NCBI RefSeq assembly: GCF_021018805.1
Contig: NC_086247.1
Location: 96,737,338-96,801,337 of the forward strand
Direction: 5' to 3'
DNA: 64,000 bases
Source: Prinia subflava
Lineage: Eukaryota > Chordata > Aves > Passeriformes > Cisticolidae
Of the stretch, positions 39,001-52,012 are shown in pieces (within the stretch, counting starts at the first letter, position 1; each line of letters begins with the position of its first letter). The notes under the pieces are model-generated. The model had not been told where the DNA came from. It made no database searches and saw only the letters and a program-made list of their open reading frames with translations. The position numbers and the translations under genes were made by a program.

Positions 39001-40834
39001 TGGAGATGAGGAGCAAGTAAATCTCCATTTCATGACTACACAGAGATCAGCACAATTACAAGGCAGTGTCTATTTCACATAATGGCCAAGGAAAGACTTA
39101 AATTGATTTTAATTTGCACTGTAAATAATCTTTCACTTCTCTCCCTAGCTCTTCTAACACAAGAAATTGAGGTCAGCCCAAGATACTTTCAACTTTTCTT
39201 TCTCCAACTACATAGATTTAAAGATGAAAGAATGAATAACCCTTCAAAAAGACTTTGCTTTAATCTCTGACCAGACACTCAACTCTGACCAACCATAGTA
39301 ACAAAGTTTATTTACAAAATAAATTTTGTAGAAAAAGTTCAGTGGTCTTAGTAAGTCAAGCAGGAAAGGCTAACAATGTGTTAACAGCCCTTTGTGGGAA
39401 GAGAAGTGTTGAGACAGTTGCTCTTCTCTCTGCTATTTTAAAGCATCGGTTGCACAGAGAACAAAATGGTGTGCTTTTTACTTTGGCTAAACTTCCCTTA
39501 GCATTGTGAAGTCAGCCATGCTACTGGAGCTAAAATGACGGAATCTGATCTACTGAAATCAGTGGGAGTCCATGTACACAAGTAGACTTGAGTTTGAAGA
39601 AGAATCAGGCACGATGTCTCAGCTATTATTCTCCCTCTCTAAACATAGAACCTCCTGCTGCTCAGAACCTATGTAATGGGCTCACTCAACCTGGACAACA
39701 TTCCATCTGATGCCAGCTGGCCCTTCCATTCCCCCAGGTATACCCGCCTGGAAGGAGGGGGCAGCTTTTGCTATTATATTCAGGATCTCTTCTCATAGCT
39801 TTGTTTTCCCCTCCTGAAAACAAGGGTATTCTAAGGGATGTTGGACTGCACTGGAAACCACTGGAACTGCTGAGAACAAAGGTGATCTGTTAGCTTCCCC
39901 AGCCCAGATGTTAGGGTACATTCATTATAAACTCCCTATCCCCCTCATAGAAATTCCTCTCAGGAAGAGAAGTTGGAAGGCCGCCCAAGCAATTTCTCCA
40001 AAGACTATTCACAGATTGGTGGTCCCACGTGTTCACTGCTTGTAAATTAAGCATATGAAACCATGCAGTTACTAAAAATAACTTGTCTGGGCATCTCTCT
40101 ATTTGTTTTTCATTTGGGGAGCTACGGCAGGTATGTGTCAAATAGTAATTTTTTTGGATAAGCAGTCTTTTCTTTAGTAGAAAATAATATGAGTTCCTTG
40201 CCTAATAACATGGCTCCAGAAGCTGAGATGCTAAAAAGCGACACTATTCCTGTTAGGTTTCTCACAGGGCTGTAGAAATTGATTACTATAGTCATGGCTA
40301 GTGCTTTAGTACAGTCTCCCTTTTGCCAGGCAACCTATTAGTACTAATTTTGCTAATAGGAAGAACAGTAATAGGAAATGATCGACTGCCTTTTTTTAGC
40401 TAACATCTTGCATGTATGAAAGTAGTAGATATACTTAAGCACCACTAAATTGCTTGGTTTATAGACCAGATACTCTTCAACCCAATGAAAAGCCTACAAT
40501 ATAAGATTCAAAAAGTCATCCAGAGAAGTATCATGTGCGTGACATGGGGCACAATCTCATGTATACAGTATGTGTATCTGTTCTTACAAAAAATTAATTT
40601 ACCTCACATTTCTTTTTAAAATTTGGCTTTGCCTTTTTTTCTTTTTCTGACAATGCTCTTATAACATGTATTTTAAAACAAGGCAACCAACTATTCTTAA
40701 ACTATAAGCCTTCATGTCTGACAAAGCATAAATAGATCCTAAAGATTAAATTCTTGATCCTGCATTTATCCTCTATTTTCTGTATCCCAGATAAACTGTA
40801 TGTATCATAGTGATATAAATCCTCCTTTTTAACC

Positions 40835-41205
40835 CCTCCAAGGGTCTAAGCTAGCTCAGGCCTTCTAAGGCTCTGGAGGAATATATCATAGACAGGAAAA
40901 AAGGACTCAGAAGAGGCTCTAACCCTTAGCTGCAGTAAGATATTTATTCCAGGTGGTCTCCAGAGGGAAAGAGGGCATGCACAGAGGAACAGAGTCTTTT
41001 CTCAGCTCTTGTCAGGGAGGGGCAAATTGGGACACAGGCAATGGGGTCAAAAAGGGAGGGAAGGGTCAAACTATATGGTACAAGCTCTAGGGGTCCCTGA
41101 GAGGGGAGAAACCATTCCCACAGGGAAATGTAACATCATAGGTGCCTTTTATGCACCGGAACAAGATCTTTTCTTGTTAACACGATCTTTTCTTTGTTAA
41201 CAGTC
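40835..41205 (-). mobile_element. ERVK-like LTR candidate with duplicated upstream element
   Basis: On the minus strand a TATA-type CATAAAAGG (41,145-41,153) is followed about 200 bases later by AATAAA (40,943-40,948), the spacing of an LTR with a long R region. Upstream of the TATA box an 18/19-base unit beginning GATCTTTTCTT and ending GTTAACA is tandemly duplicated (41,165-41,182 and 41,184-41,202), as in many LTR enhancers. No clear TG...CA ends or target-site duplication were found, so the borders are approximate. A cellular promoter with a downstream poly(A) signal is a less likely alternative. Confidence 0.5.
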
Positions 41206-41330
41206 AAGGAGCTAGAGAACTCAGAGAATGAATTATCTTGTGCTGCTTTAGGTATGAGAGTAGGAGGAATTTTCATTACTTCAATTCAGTAAGGTCTATC
41301 ATGTTGTTTCACTTGAGAAAACTCAATGAA
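41206..41330. other. Spacer between two minus-strand LTRs
   Basis: About 125 bases of unique sequence with no feature of its own. The right target is the next LTR's 6-bp duplication, TAAATA at 41,331-41,336. Confidence 0.5.
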
Positions 41331-41336
41331 TAAATA

Positions 41337-41656
41337 GTGGTGATTGACTGAGAGACGGGAAGACTGATTTGGTGATCAGAATTCGATTTTACTCAGGTTT
41401 TCCAAAAGCTTATATACTATTTCAGACAGGTTAATAATTTCTACTATAATAATCAGGTTAAAAATCACACAGACAACCCATGCATTTTACAACAACTCTT
41501 TTCTTGAAGTTGATTGAACTTGCTCTCTTCCTGTAAGCTGGTTTAATCCCATCTTCTGTAATCTTCAAAGTTCTGTTTGTTCCTGCCATGGCATCTTGGT
41601 TATCAAACCAGCTATGCTAATCAAGTCTGTTTGTCTCTCTGTCTTGTGTATTCCCA
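41337..41656 (-). mobile_element. Short solo LTR, ERVK-like, with 6-bp target-site duplication
   Basis: A 320-bp element flanked by TAAATA at 41,331-41,336 and 41,657-41,662. On the minus strand it begins TGGGAATACAC. It has a TATA box GTATATAAG (41,409-41,417) and, shortly after, AGTAAA in AGTAAAATCG (41,384-41,393). A U5-like segment with GTCTTCCCGTCTCTC follows. The short length, short TATA-to-poly(A) distance and 6-bp duplication are the usual ERVK/alpharetrovirus-like signature. The 3' terminus appears one base short of the expected CA. Solo LTR: no viral internal sequence adjoins. Confidence 0.8.
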
Positions 41657-41662
41657 TAAATA

Positions 41663-44600
41663 AATGCAGGCTTTAGCAACCTCTAGTGTTTCAAATGCAA
41701 TGGTGTGATCTTAGTTTGCAGAAGGTTGTTGTGGCTGTGGTGAGCCCCAGTGGGCAATCATAAGAGCTACCAAAAAAGGCAGAAACTTGAAAATGGAATA
41801 GGAAAATTGTGGTGAACATGCCCATGCATTGTAGAGAAAGTTGTGTAATTTGTACCAAAATAAGCAAAACATGGTGGGAACTGAAGGTGGCATGTTTTCA
41901 GACGTGAAGACTTGCAAAATCAAGCAATTCTTACTAATATGTGGTGAGAGGTGAGCATATTTTGAGGATCGATGTGTTAAAAATAAGCCTAAGAGGTTAT
42001 TCTCCTTGCAGCATTGCTAAGAGAGAAAAAAACAGGGTTACACGCTGGCTCTTTACTGTAAGCGAATTAGTGGCCTAGGATGAGAGAAGAGAAAAAAAAC
42101 AAACAACAAAACAGTAGAAATGAATGTATGTGTTTGCTACTTACATCCAGGAGAAGAAGCCATCAATATTGAAAATGCCCTTAGGGATAATGGGATTTCG
42201 TCAGCTATCAGGCCACTGGCAGAGTGCCACAGAGCAAATGACTGAGAAAGACCTCTCCCAGTGGTAGACTATTTTTCTGCATCATCAGTATAATATATGC
42301 CATATGTTATGTGATTTTAATGTGTATACACCATCAGTACTGAGAGCTCAACATCAAGTGATATGGGAATGCTCTACTCTTAAATGTACTTTGATAGTCC
42401 TATCTGGTCCCCCTAAGACCACCTTCTGTTTCATTAGCACTACCCCTTCACCACGTAGCACTGTTGCCGTCCTCTTGCATTTTCATAGGTGCAATAAAGG
42501 GTAAAAATGTTTTTCATGCTGAGCAGAAGTCAGGTTCCAGAGTTTTTCATACTCACTTTTGTTTCTACCAGCACTTTTCTTCATTTTTTCCCCTGTTCCT
42601 TTCTTGCCATGCCTTTTTTTTTTTCACATGCCTGTGCATTAATCATTGTACCCAAGAGGTCTGAGAGTACAAGTGGATCATTCAAGGTGACCATGGCCAG
42701 TTTTACCTGTGCACTTTGTCTACAAATGTCTTGATATCCTTGTAAATTAAAAGCAGCTTTCACCCCTAATAGGTTGAAAAGTTATGGCTGAAAATAATCA
42801 CTAAGCAGGAGGTACACACACAATCACTAAATCAATTAATCATTCAGCTTGCTGACAAAGATGTAAAGTATGGTAATTTACTGTTTAAATATCGTGAAAT
42901 TAGGTGGTAGTTTCAGCAGTATCACACACATGAATAAAACATGACAATTCCTTCTAAAATGCAACCTTGTTGAAAATCTTAGGAACAGCTCCAGGTAACA
43001 TCGGCAGAGGAACTTTACTGTTATCACAAGAATATGGTATCTTGATAGAGACATGTGGAAAGCTGTAAGTTTTGTCATCCATGCTAGTCTTCACTTGTAT
43101 TTAAAAATCTTCGAACTCCAAAACAAATAGTGGCACAATAAGAGGAACATGCAAAAAGAGAAGAGAAAAATGTTTGAATGGGTTACTGCAAGTATAAATC
43201 TTTTGTAAAAATTCATTCATATATTTGAGCATTGCTTGTTTTTAGCAGAATACAGTATGCAGTGTGAGTGACATTTTAAATCTTAAGTGCCAAGCTGGAA
43301 CAGCACGCATATATATATTTATACATATTCACTAAGACTTTAGGGGCAACAAGTACTGAACACATCTAGAAATTAAGCTGTTTACTTGACCACATCTTAA
43401 AATATCACCCAGCAATGACAGAATATCAGTTTTGGCAGTTAACCACATCACTAGATTCAGGTGGGAATCCAAGACCTGCTTCAAAGACTTTGAATTTTGG
43501 ATCAGGCCTCAGTTAATTCCAGGGAATCTTAAATGATATAGTACCTTCTTCTGCCACACTCAGCCTTTAAATTAAACTAGCTTAAACTTGGGCTGGGTAA
43601 GAATCACTAAGCCTTGCATCCACTCACTGATACAGATCTTGCATCCACTTACATGTTGCCTCTCAATTTGACCATTGAGTCAAAAGTAGATGCTATCTGC
43701 TTTACTCTCCTGCCTTCTGGGATACAGAAGATACTCTAACAGAAAAGCAACACAAGGGAGCACATAAGTTAACCTAATGGGGAATTCTCAGAGCACCAAA
43801 CCACACAAACCTGTCTTTCTCAAAAATGCAGTCCATTTTTGAGTTTTTGGTGGTTTTGGTTTTTTTTTAAGCCTAGACTAATATTTCCTCCGATTGAAAG
43901 TGGGGAAGACAAGTGATAATTTTTGAATCGCTTAGGAAATATGTGGTGAATATCAATATGCTTTCCTGGCTGATATACAACAAGACTGAAATAATCACAA
44001 AAAATTCTACACATATTGCATAATGTGCTGAAATAGTTTTCATTTCTTTCCAGCATGAACAAGGGAGGGGAGGTGGGGGAGAAGGAGAGGAGGGAGTGCT
44101 GACTCAGGGCTGTTTCCTCAAGCAGTAGAACATGACTCTCTGAGGATTTACTTTGATATGTTCCTATGGAAGACAAGACTGTTTATTGTTTCATTTGCAT
44201 ATGGATTACCCTAGAAGGAAAGTATTAATAAATGAGAACACAAAATTATAGCTAGAAAACTCTAAAGGAGTTAATATTTTTTTTTTTGAATGCATGGCTG
44301 CATTATGAATTATTTATTCAGCCAGATTGTCTGTGATTTTATTGCATAGTTATGCTCTTTGAAGTGAGGAGATAAATAGTGACATAGAGAGCATAAAGTC
44401 ATCATAATTCTACATCCGACCTGGCTGCAAAACAAGTGTGATATCTTGATCTTAGTGAATTCTCTCACTGAGAATTGCATAAAGCCATCTGGCCTCATGT
44501 CTTTTTGTAATCGATAGTCCAGAAACTGAAAAAAATCGTGAAATTATTAGCTTTGCAGAATCTTAACCACTTTTAAGAAAAATACCACTATTTTCATTTA

Positions 44601-45711
44601 TTTCAGCATTTAGTCTTACTTCTAAAATAAGAGAAATTTGATTTGAAACAAATGGCTGTCATCTATGATGGATTATACCTTCTTTTCATTGTTTGTTTAA
44701 ATCAAATGAGGCTGGCATGAAGTTCAAAGATAAATTTCATGTGGCAAGATACAATTACAAGACTGGAGTCCATTAGAATATCTCTTTCTTCTCATATATA
44801 CAGTACTGATTTTCATATAATATATTTATTGAAGAGGTCTACTTCAAAATCAGTGGTTGAACAGGACTTGCCATCTCTGTGGCAGTAGGAAAGAACATCA
44901 TATTTAAACTCAGATTCTGGTTCTGACTTGTAGGCAAGAGGTTGCCAAAGCAGGTAAATGTAATACTACACATGAAGAATGTATAGCTCATTGATTCAAA
45001 TCAATCTTTATTTTTCCACTACTTCTAAAGCATGAATGGCTTTGATGGTGGATATTATCAAATTATTATGGTCAAAATTATTATTATAAAAAATGAGATT
45101 ATCACTGTAAAATGAAATATTCTTGGTGTAAATTTAGAAAAGGAGATCCATAGCTATCATTCAAAATGCATGCTTGTAACTAAAGGGTTATTGAATTACA
45201 GCAAAATTGCAATACTCCTTATACTGAATATAATGAATCCCAAAGCAGTCTTGTTGAAATGAGTGGGGTGAGTTGGAGTAAGAGAAATGTGATTAAGCTC
45301 TCAAATGTCATTAAGACTCCATGCAATCAAGGATAACAGAACACAGAACTCCCATCAGATGTCTTAAGGTTGATTTTTTTTGTTGTTTCTCACAAGATTA
45401 TGCCAGCTTTCCACCATTTGCCTTTGTACCATCTTAATTTGCTGTTTTGAGCTCCATGTCTATTTTTCAGTATTATTTCTTCTACAGGAACAGTTAGAAA
45501 AAACAGAATATGCACCACTGCTATTTGGGTTTAGTACTGCTGAGGATATTTGAGACATGAATAAATCTGTGTGCATGTGTGAGCACATATGATGGAAACA
45601 AAAGGATGCCATAAAGATCTGGAAAATTTCCACATTATTATCAGTGAGATCTATAAAATTCCTAAGAATTTCAACTTTACAAATGTTGATAGAATTTAAT
45701 AATAAATTAAA
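41663..45711. other. Unique AT-rich DNA
   Basis: No gene or transposon recognised in about 4 kb. Open stretches at 42,304-42,763 (both strands) and 43,820-44,176 (minus) have no motif or splice evidence. Confidence 0.5.
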
Positions 45712-46024
45712 GGTCACAAAAGGCCCCTGGCTGGGGGTCATCCTCTTCTCCCAGGCTACTAGTGACAGGATAAGAAGAAATGGCCTCAAAATGCAACAGG
45801 TGACCTTCAGATTAGAAATTGCAAAGAATTTCTTTAGTGAAAGTGTTGCTAAACATTGAAATAGGCTGACCAGAGTGGTGGTGAAGTCACCATTCCTGCT
45901 CAAGAAATGACTGGACATGGCACTTAGTGCTATGGTTTAACTGACATTGACATTTAGTGTTTGGCCAAAGGTTGGAATTGATGATTTTGAAGGTCTTTTC
46001 CAACATTAGTGATTCTATGATTGA
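45712..46024 (+). mobile_element. CR1 LINE 3'-end fragment
   Basis: About 310 bases in CR1 order on the plus strand: GTGACAGGATAAGAAGAAAT, then GCCTCAAAATGCAACAGG, AATTTCTTTAGTGAAAG, ATTGAAATAGGCTGACCAG, GAAGTCACCATTCCTG, TGGCACTTAGTGCTATGG and the terminal GTCTTTTCCAACATTAGTG-ATTCTATGATT. It holds the last reverse-transcriptase codons and the 3' untranslated region and is moderately diverged. The left border is approximate. Confidence 0.93.
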
Positions 46025-47064
46025 TTAATATAACAAAGATATCTCTTTAACCATTACAGAGATGGTTCAGGTAGAAAAACAATACTGATTTTCCTACACA
46101 ATTCAGGAGCATGTGCAGGGCCCTGAACATCAGAGAACACAGAAATTTACTGATAACTCTTATCATCTAGATGGCACAGATAACCCTGGCCTTCAAAGTA
46201 TGGGTAATGTCCCTGAAAAAAGAAGGACAACATTATATATCACAAAGCGAAATCAAGATAAAACCTCATAATACAGAGGAAACTTATGAATCAGCATATA
46301 TAATATTGAGTTACAGAGATACAAAGGAAAAGATTTTTAAATTATGGTGCAAAATGAGTGGCATGCCCAGTCTTCCTTAGTTCTAATAAGATGCATTTCT
46401 TAACATAGTTTTTACTGCCAAGTTTATTATTATAGATAAGTATCCTCCTTATTCTTTTAAGTATGAAAATGTTACTGAAAACCTGTTGGTCTAATGCTTA
46501 AATATTCATCTGAGGGAACTGAAGAGTGTAAAGATCTTTCTGCTCTTAGTGTAATGTTGCAAAGCACATCTGCCTTGGCTCATGATAAGGGAAAGGCATG
46601 TCACCATGATCACAGTTACATCCAATCCTACATGACCTGCATTTGTTGAAGAATCAAAAGAAGCTGCTGTCCAGTAGAATGGTCTCGTACAGACTGCAGT
46701 AAAAGAAAATAAAATGTGAAATGATGTGGGGCTAAACCGACCCCTGTGCAATGTCACCTCCCTAAAATTCAATGACCCACAACATGAGATGGGTTAGAAA
46801 ACTGACATATTAAAAACTCTCCAGATAATAGTTTTTAAGATTTGCCTTAGTGTCTCGGGTATTTAGGATTTTACTTCTTTCTATTCTTCTTCATTATCCA
46901 TACAGAATATATAATTTACAAAAACAGAGGTCATTGAGTATCACATAACAGACTGATCTGGCATATGGAACTTCTAAAAGGTGATCTAATGATCACAAAT
47001 TTTGAATGTAATGGCTGATTGATTTCTCTGTTACTGAATGAATATAATGGATGAATGAATATAC
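46025..47064. other. Unique DNA
   Basis: Nothing recognised. The minus-strand open stretch at 46,506-46,772 has no motif. Confidence 0.5.
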
Positions 47065-47360
47065 CAGCTAGAGCTGGTATAGAGTTAATTTTCTTCATAA
47101 GAGCCCATGTGATGAGGTTTGGGCTTTTTGTCTAGACCAACATAACCAGTGTTGTGTCTATTGCTGAGCAGCCCTTGCACAGTGTCAAGGATTTTTTTCA
47201 TGCTCTGCATGCACAAGTGAGTAGGGTAAAAGAGATAGTCAAGAAGCTGGGAGGGGATACAGCAAAGACAGCTGACATAAAATGGCCAAAGGCATATTCC
47301 ATATCATTCAAAATGGTGAGGGCGTGGATGCTTAGCTGCTGGCGAAGTCAACCCACCACA
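47065..47360 (+). mobile_element. Solo LTR, family C copy 2, internally deleted
   Basis: The start (GAGCTGGTATAGAGTTAATT), the middle (GAAGCTGGGAGGGGATACAG, then a GGCATATTCCATATC segment) and the end (GGATGCTTAGCTGCTGG to CCCACCACA) are in family C LTR order. They correspond to the two outer parts of 25,707-26,483. The central TATA-to-poly(A) portion is missing, leaving about 296 bases. No target-site duplication is clear. The left edge is approximate. Confidence 0.75.
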
Positions 47361-50300
47361 ATGAGCTAATACAATTTCATAAGGAACTTTATTTCAGAAA
47401 GCAATGTGTACTTTATAAAAGACCTTTTTCTAAAAGATAACACCAAAGCAGCTGAATCAAATCACTTTGGGTTATATATGACACACAAAATTGAGTTTAT
47501 AGCAGGCAGAAGTTTTAAGAATCTGTATATAAAGTAGTTTATTTACTAGGAAGAACAGCTTATTTTTTTTAGTAGAATCAGAAGTACAGAAGCACCACTG
47601 CTACCCAGAGACAGACTTACAAGTAAGGAGAAAAAGATTGTTAGGAATGGGCTACAGACCTACTAAAAAAAATGAAAACCTCAGACAGGATGTTAAAAGG
47701 ACAAATAGAATTGGACCACAAAGAAACAATAAAATAAGAGAACTCTATCTTGTAGATTAGGGGAAAAAAATCAGTTAGTATAACTAAGCTTTACCTTGGA
47801 AGGAAAACAAATGCAAATACTAATGATGCTCATGCTATACAGGAGAGGGACAAGGTAAAAAAGGCTGAGAAGAGAAGGATGATTAAAGGTGAAAAAGGGG
47901 ATCTTCTATATACTAAATTGATACTTTAGTTCTCAGTAGAAATTAAGATCATGAGGGTTATAACAGGGTATGTAATCAGGAATTAAAGTAGGAATGGTAT
48001 TTCCATTACCATATTCAAAGTAACAGCAGAGTTTGGGCTGTGGACTGTGGTGAAAGAAATGAACAATGAGACCGAGCGAAAAAGAGACCAGCTAAAACAC
48101 TAGAAGAATTAAACATGAAAATGCAAGTTGAATAGCAGACATTTTTAATGACTTTACCAGTTTGGAAATATGTGGTGGAAAGATGAGAGAACCTAGTCTT
48201 GGACTAGAAATAGCATATCTAATTACAGGAAATTTTTGGGGAGGAATTGGTGGCAACATACAGTTTGGTCACTCCTACAGGAATCCTTAGCACAGATTTT
48301 CAAAGTCAAGAACAATAAGCTGTGAAGACCAATGGAAAGAGAGCTAAACTGTAATGGGGTTTTCTTTATTAGAGGTGCATACTTGGCTAGACTGATGCAA
48401 TTGGCATTCAAAAAGATAACTTTCTTGTAAGATAAGACTAAGTGTCATGTTACCAAGACTACAGATTATGGTAAATCATTCAGTACTTTACTACACAGGA
48501 ATTTATTGTTTAGGGAACTCAGAAAGAGTGTTAATATATGAACTGGAAGTTTGATAAATCAAAAACTAAGCAGAAAGCTAAAATGTGCATACACTGAAAA
48601 GGAAATCCCCAAGATGCAATTTTATCAGTAACATTTCTTACTCATCAGTCTTAGGGACTGCACAGTGTTGTCATTAGTGAGAGAACAAGTTGTGTGAGAT
48701 TCTAGCTGACTGTTAAATTAAGATACTGCTTAAGACTAACTACACAGAAATCCTGACTTCTGACACCTGTAAGATAGAGCTGCAGCAATGGATTTGCATA
48801 GTACAAGTAGCTGTTGATGAATGCATTTTCTAAAAAGTATATTTTTGTTAGCTAGAGGTGAAAGAGAAGCAATATGAAACAGAATAAAATAGCCAACCAA
48901 AGGATGACAGGAAGCTTGCCAGTGTGACACAGCAGTTGAAAGAGGAAAAAACAAGTCCAAGCTCCACCATTTTCACTGAATGCAAGAAGTGATCCTGCCT
49001 TCTACATTATACAAGGCACCAATATGAGCCAGGGTACAATATTTCACATAGTTCTAGTAATTTGTAATCACAGAAATGTATCTTAAACTCAAATGGAAAC
49101 AAAAAGGGCTATTGGAATAATATGGCTAATGAAGAATTCATGTCATGGGAAGAATAGAAACCTGGCAAAAGGCTATTTAAAATTAAAAAATGAATACATA
49201 CATATATAAATATGAGAGTAAAAGCAGAAATACTTGTAATTTTCTAATCAAAAAAGGTTTTTTTCAAAAAACAGGGATGAAAAAAGAACTGTACTGGATC
49301 CAGTAGGGATTACAGGAACATGAAGAGCTCTGACACTAAAGGGTGAATTTAGACATAGAAATGAGTCAGCCAAGTCACTGTCTTCCTAGGAAATTCCTGA
49401 CACAATGGTACCTTTAATTTATTAAAAGCTGTAGTGCTCAGGGCACTTGGGCACCATGCCAAGATAATTGGTAAACTACATCTGGGCCCTTACTGACTCA
49501 CTTTTAGACAGTGTCAATACTTGTTTGTGTACTTTCCTATTTCCAGAAATGTGGCTAGGACAGGCAGAGAGAGCTTAGGCACATCCATAGGTGAGAGGGA
49601 CATGCAAGAAATATAAAAGGGATCAACTTGGGTTGCAATGTCAAAGAACATTTGTGTTCAACAACTATATAGACAAAGAATGAAAGTGCTTTAATCTGAG
49701 GTGCTTAAATTCACCACTAGATCTGAAGACACGGTAACCATATCAACTCCATAACATTTTCTATTTATCTTTGCTTTCATGAACATCTTTGCATCCTGGT
49801 TATAATGATTCTTCCTTGGGCCTCCAGGAACATTTGGAACATGAAAGACACACAAATTTCTTCTACTCTGTGTCAGCTGTGTTTTCTCTGCCCACTTTTT
49901 GACCAGACAGTGCAAGAGGTCGTAGATTTTCCAGTTTCATCTTTCAGTGGAGGAAGAAATAGGCATGTTTTATCCTATCCTTCATCCTGCCTTTGAGTCT
50001 GATAAATATTGCAAGAATTCCTTCTGTGGCTGCTTCAGTGAAAAGTCACTGAAGACTTTTCTAATCTCATGGTATCTTGGTAAGTATTACAACTTTACTG
50101 TCTTCTGATTTACCTTTTTGCTATCCATTCTCCATGTTCTGTACAAATGCTTATTCAAATTGCTCATTTTAAATGTTGAAAACTTGTAAGTCAAGCTCTT
50201 CAGACATATATTGGGATCAAAGCAGGTGAAAAAGCAAAAGAAGAGCCTGCAGGTATTTGCCTTTCATTACATAGCCTCTGGAATTCTTCCAACACCAAGA

Positions 50301-50849
50301 CAAGAAAGCTATAGGTCTATTGTTGCCTTCCCTTTTTAATAAAATAAAGTTTTGTTTAATCACTTGTCTAGAGAATGGACAGTTTCAAACAGAGCATTAA
50401 TACTGGGGTATTTCCAAATCAAACTACAAAAGGTGGTGCTGCCAATATTCTGGTATTTTCAAACAGAAGGGCAAAGGCAGAAAGCAGAAGAATCTAAGTC
50501 ACCTTGTAACTCTTAGAGGATAACACACAAAAGAGTAGAAGCAACTTGCACAAGATGACAGGCTCCATGAGCCCAGAGCAAAGCCACCTCCATTCCCTTT
50601 CCCTTCCCACCTTGGCAGCCAGCTGAAGCTACACAAGGGGAGCAGGGGGTGTGGAGACCCCCATTTTAAGCTTGCACACCATAAAGTTTTCCTCATCTGT
50701 GATTTCAATCACTGCTTCTGTGGGTTGGCATTGATATGCACAGGTTGTACACATTTCCCTTTAATGGCAACCTTTTGTAAAGGCCAGTTAAAGAGGGAAA
50801 ATTGATATTTATCTTCCTCTGTGTGGGCAAAGCTTTTAATGTTGTGGTT

Positions 50850-50891
<42 letters not shown>

Positions 50892-51729
50892 TGTTGTTGT
50901 TTTGTTGTTGTTTTTGCTGCTGGAAATTCCTCCCCATTTCAAAGTATTTATGGTTTTATAAGTATATTTGGGATATTATTACAGAATAAATGACATGTCT
51001 TGCAATAACTTTTACCCCAGTCTCAGAAGTAGGCTTCCCATCAGACAAATGTAACATTATTCAAACCATGTCTCTAAAAGTCCTGACATTTGCCATCACT
51101 TGTATTCTTCCACAGAGAACTGAAGCAGCTTTTATTTTAAAACTGTAAAATCAATAAAATGAGTATTCAATTTTTCATGAAAAATGGGAGCAATGTCCTA
51201 TCAACTGAATATGGAGTTACAAATATGAAGTTACATTTCTTCTGTTAAAACACTTACCTTTTACACTCAAATATTTCTATTGCTTACTGATTTTTTTGGA
51301 CAAGATATATAAAATAGAGCAACAACAAATTAATATAAAACCATATTAACATGAATGAATGATCTCTGCTTACACAACTATGTCATTTTTTATACACTGC
51401 CACTGAGGATCAAGTACCCTATTATCAAGTCTTCAGTTTTTCTAATACAAATTATCTAAATCTTATCCCAATATTTTTTCTGCAGAATGATTTTATAAGT
51501 GATCATATTACTGTGAGAGACATGACTATGATTCGTGTCAGAAAAAAAAAATATATAATGATGAGATTGTACCATAAAACTAAAGACTAGTACAAAGATG
51601 AATTCTGAGAAACTGCTGGCTAGACGGGAAACAGCTAGACAGAATATGGTAAACAGTAGAAAATTGAGCAAACATGTAAACTGCTTATACAAGCAAGATT
51701 GCATGAGAACCTACGATCAGCAAAATTAT
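47361..51729. other. Unique DNA, partly A/G-rich
   Basis: No gene or transposon is supported. The (GTT)n microsatellite at 50,841-50,914 is listed separately. Overlapping opposite-strand open stretches at 49,691-49,996 have no recognisable motif. Confidence 0.5.
50841..50914 (+). repeat. (GTT)n microsatellite
   Basis: About 74 bases of GTT units with TTTG interruptions near both ends. The central run exceeds 12 uninterrupted units. It reads as poly-glutamine on the minus strand and poly-leucine/valine on the plus strand, which are translation artefacts. Confidence 0.97.
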
Positions 51730-52012
51730 TATTAAGGAAGATTTTGCCTTTCTCCTAATGACCATCAGAGAGAGCTAGAAGACCACCAAGAGAAAGAGCC
51801 CATGCAGCATACCAAGACAATAGGCACCACGACAGGAAATGGGGGGGAGGGTGGAGGGGGGCTACTGAGAACTGCTGAGAAATGCTCATGCATATGTATG
51901 AATATATGGAATAAATATTTGCAGAACTAACAGTCAGTGTGCGTGTTGGTGGAGTGCAGATTCCTCGTGCACCCAGCACTGCTTTTTGCTGAACATAATT
52001 TAATAAATAACT
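51730..52012 (+). mobile_element. ERV 3' end: polypurine tract plus LTR remnant
   Basis: A G-rich tract (about 51,835-51,861) is followed by CTCATGCATATGTATG, AATAAA at 51,910-51,915, a GTTGGTGGAGTGCAGATTCC segment and CACCCAGCACTGC. That order (polypurine tract, short U3, poly(A) signal, U5) is how a retroviral 3' end looks, and the U5-like text resembles an avian ERV LTR I have seen. The upstream 100 bases (AGAAGACCACCAAGAGAAAG and following) may be LTR or internal sequence. No target-site duplication was found. Assignment to a class is not possible from this fragment. Confidence 0.5.

Larger units (their letters stand above)
31681..40834. other. Long unique AT-rich stretch, no gene
   Basis: About 9 kb with no recognised transposon or gene. 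Items noted: a perfect 11-bp hairpin at 32,557-32,583; an exon-like minus-strand stretch at 35,840-36,046; a 10-bp direct repeat (TACCTACCAG twice) around 37,770-37,790; and a C-rich segment at about 39,700-39,790 with a TATATTC sequence that could be an unrecognised LTR remnant. The open stretch at 36,859-37,236 (125 codons, plus) shows no family motif. Confidence 0.45.

Noticed and set aside
39700..39900. C-rich segment with TATATTC that looked like another LTR
   Set aside because: No TG...CA ends, no poly(A) signal in order, no target-site duplication and no second copy in the window.
50709..50993. Poly-glutamine and poly-leucine open frames
   Set aside because: They are translation of the (GTT)n microsatellite.
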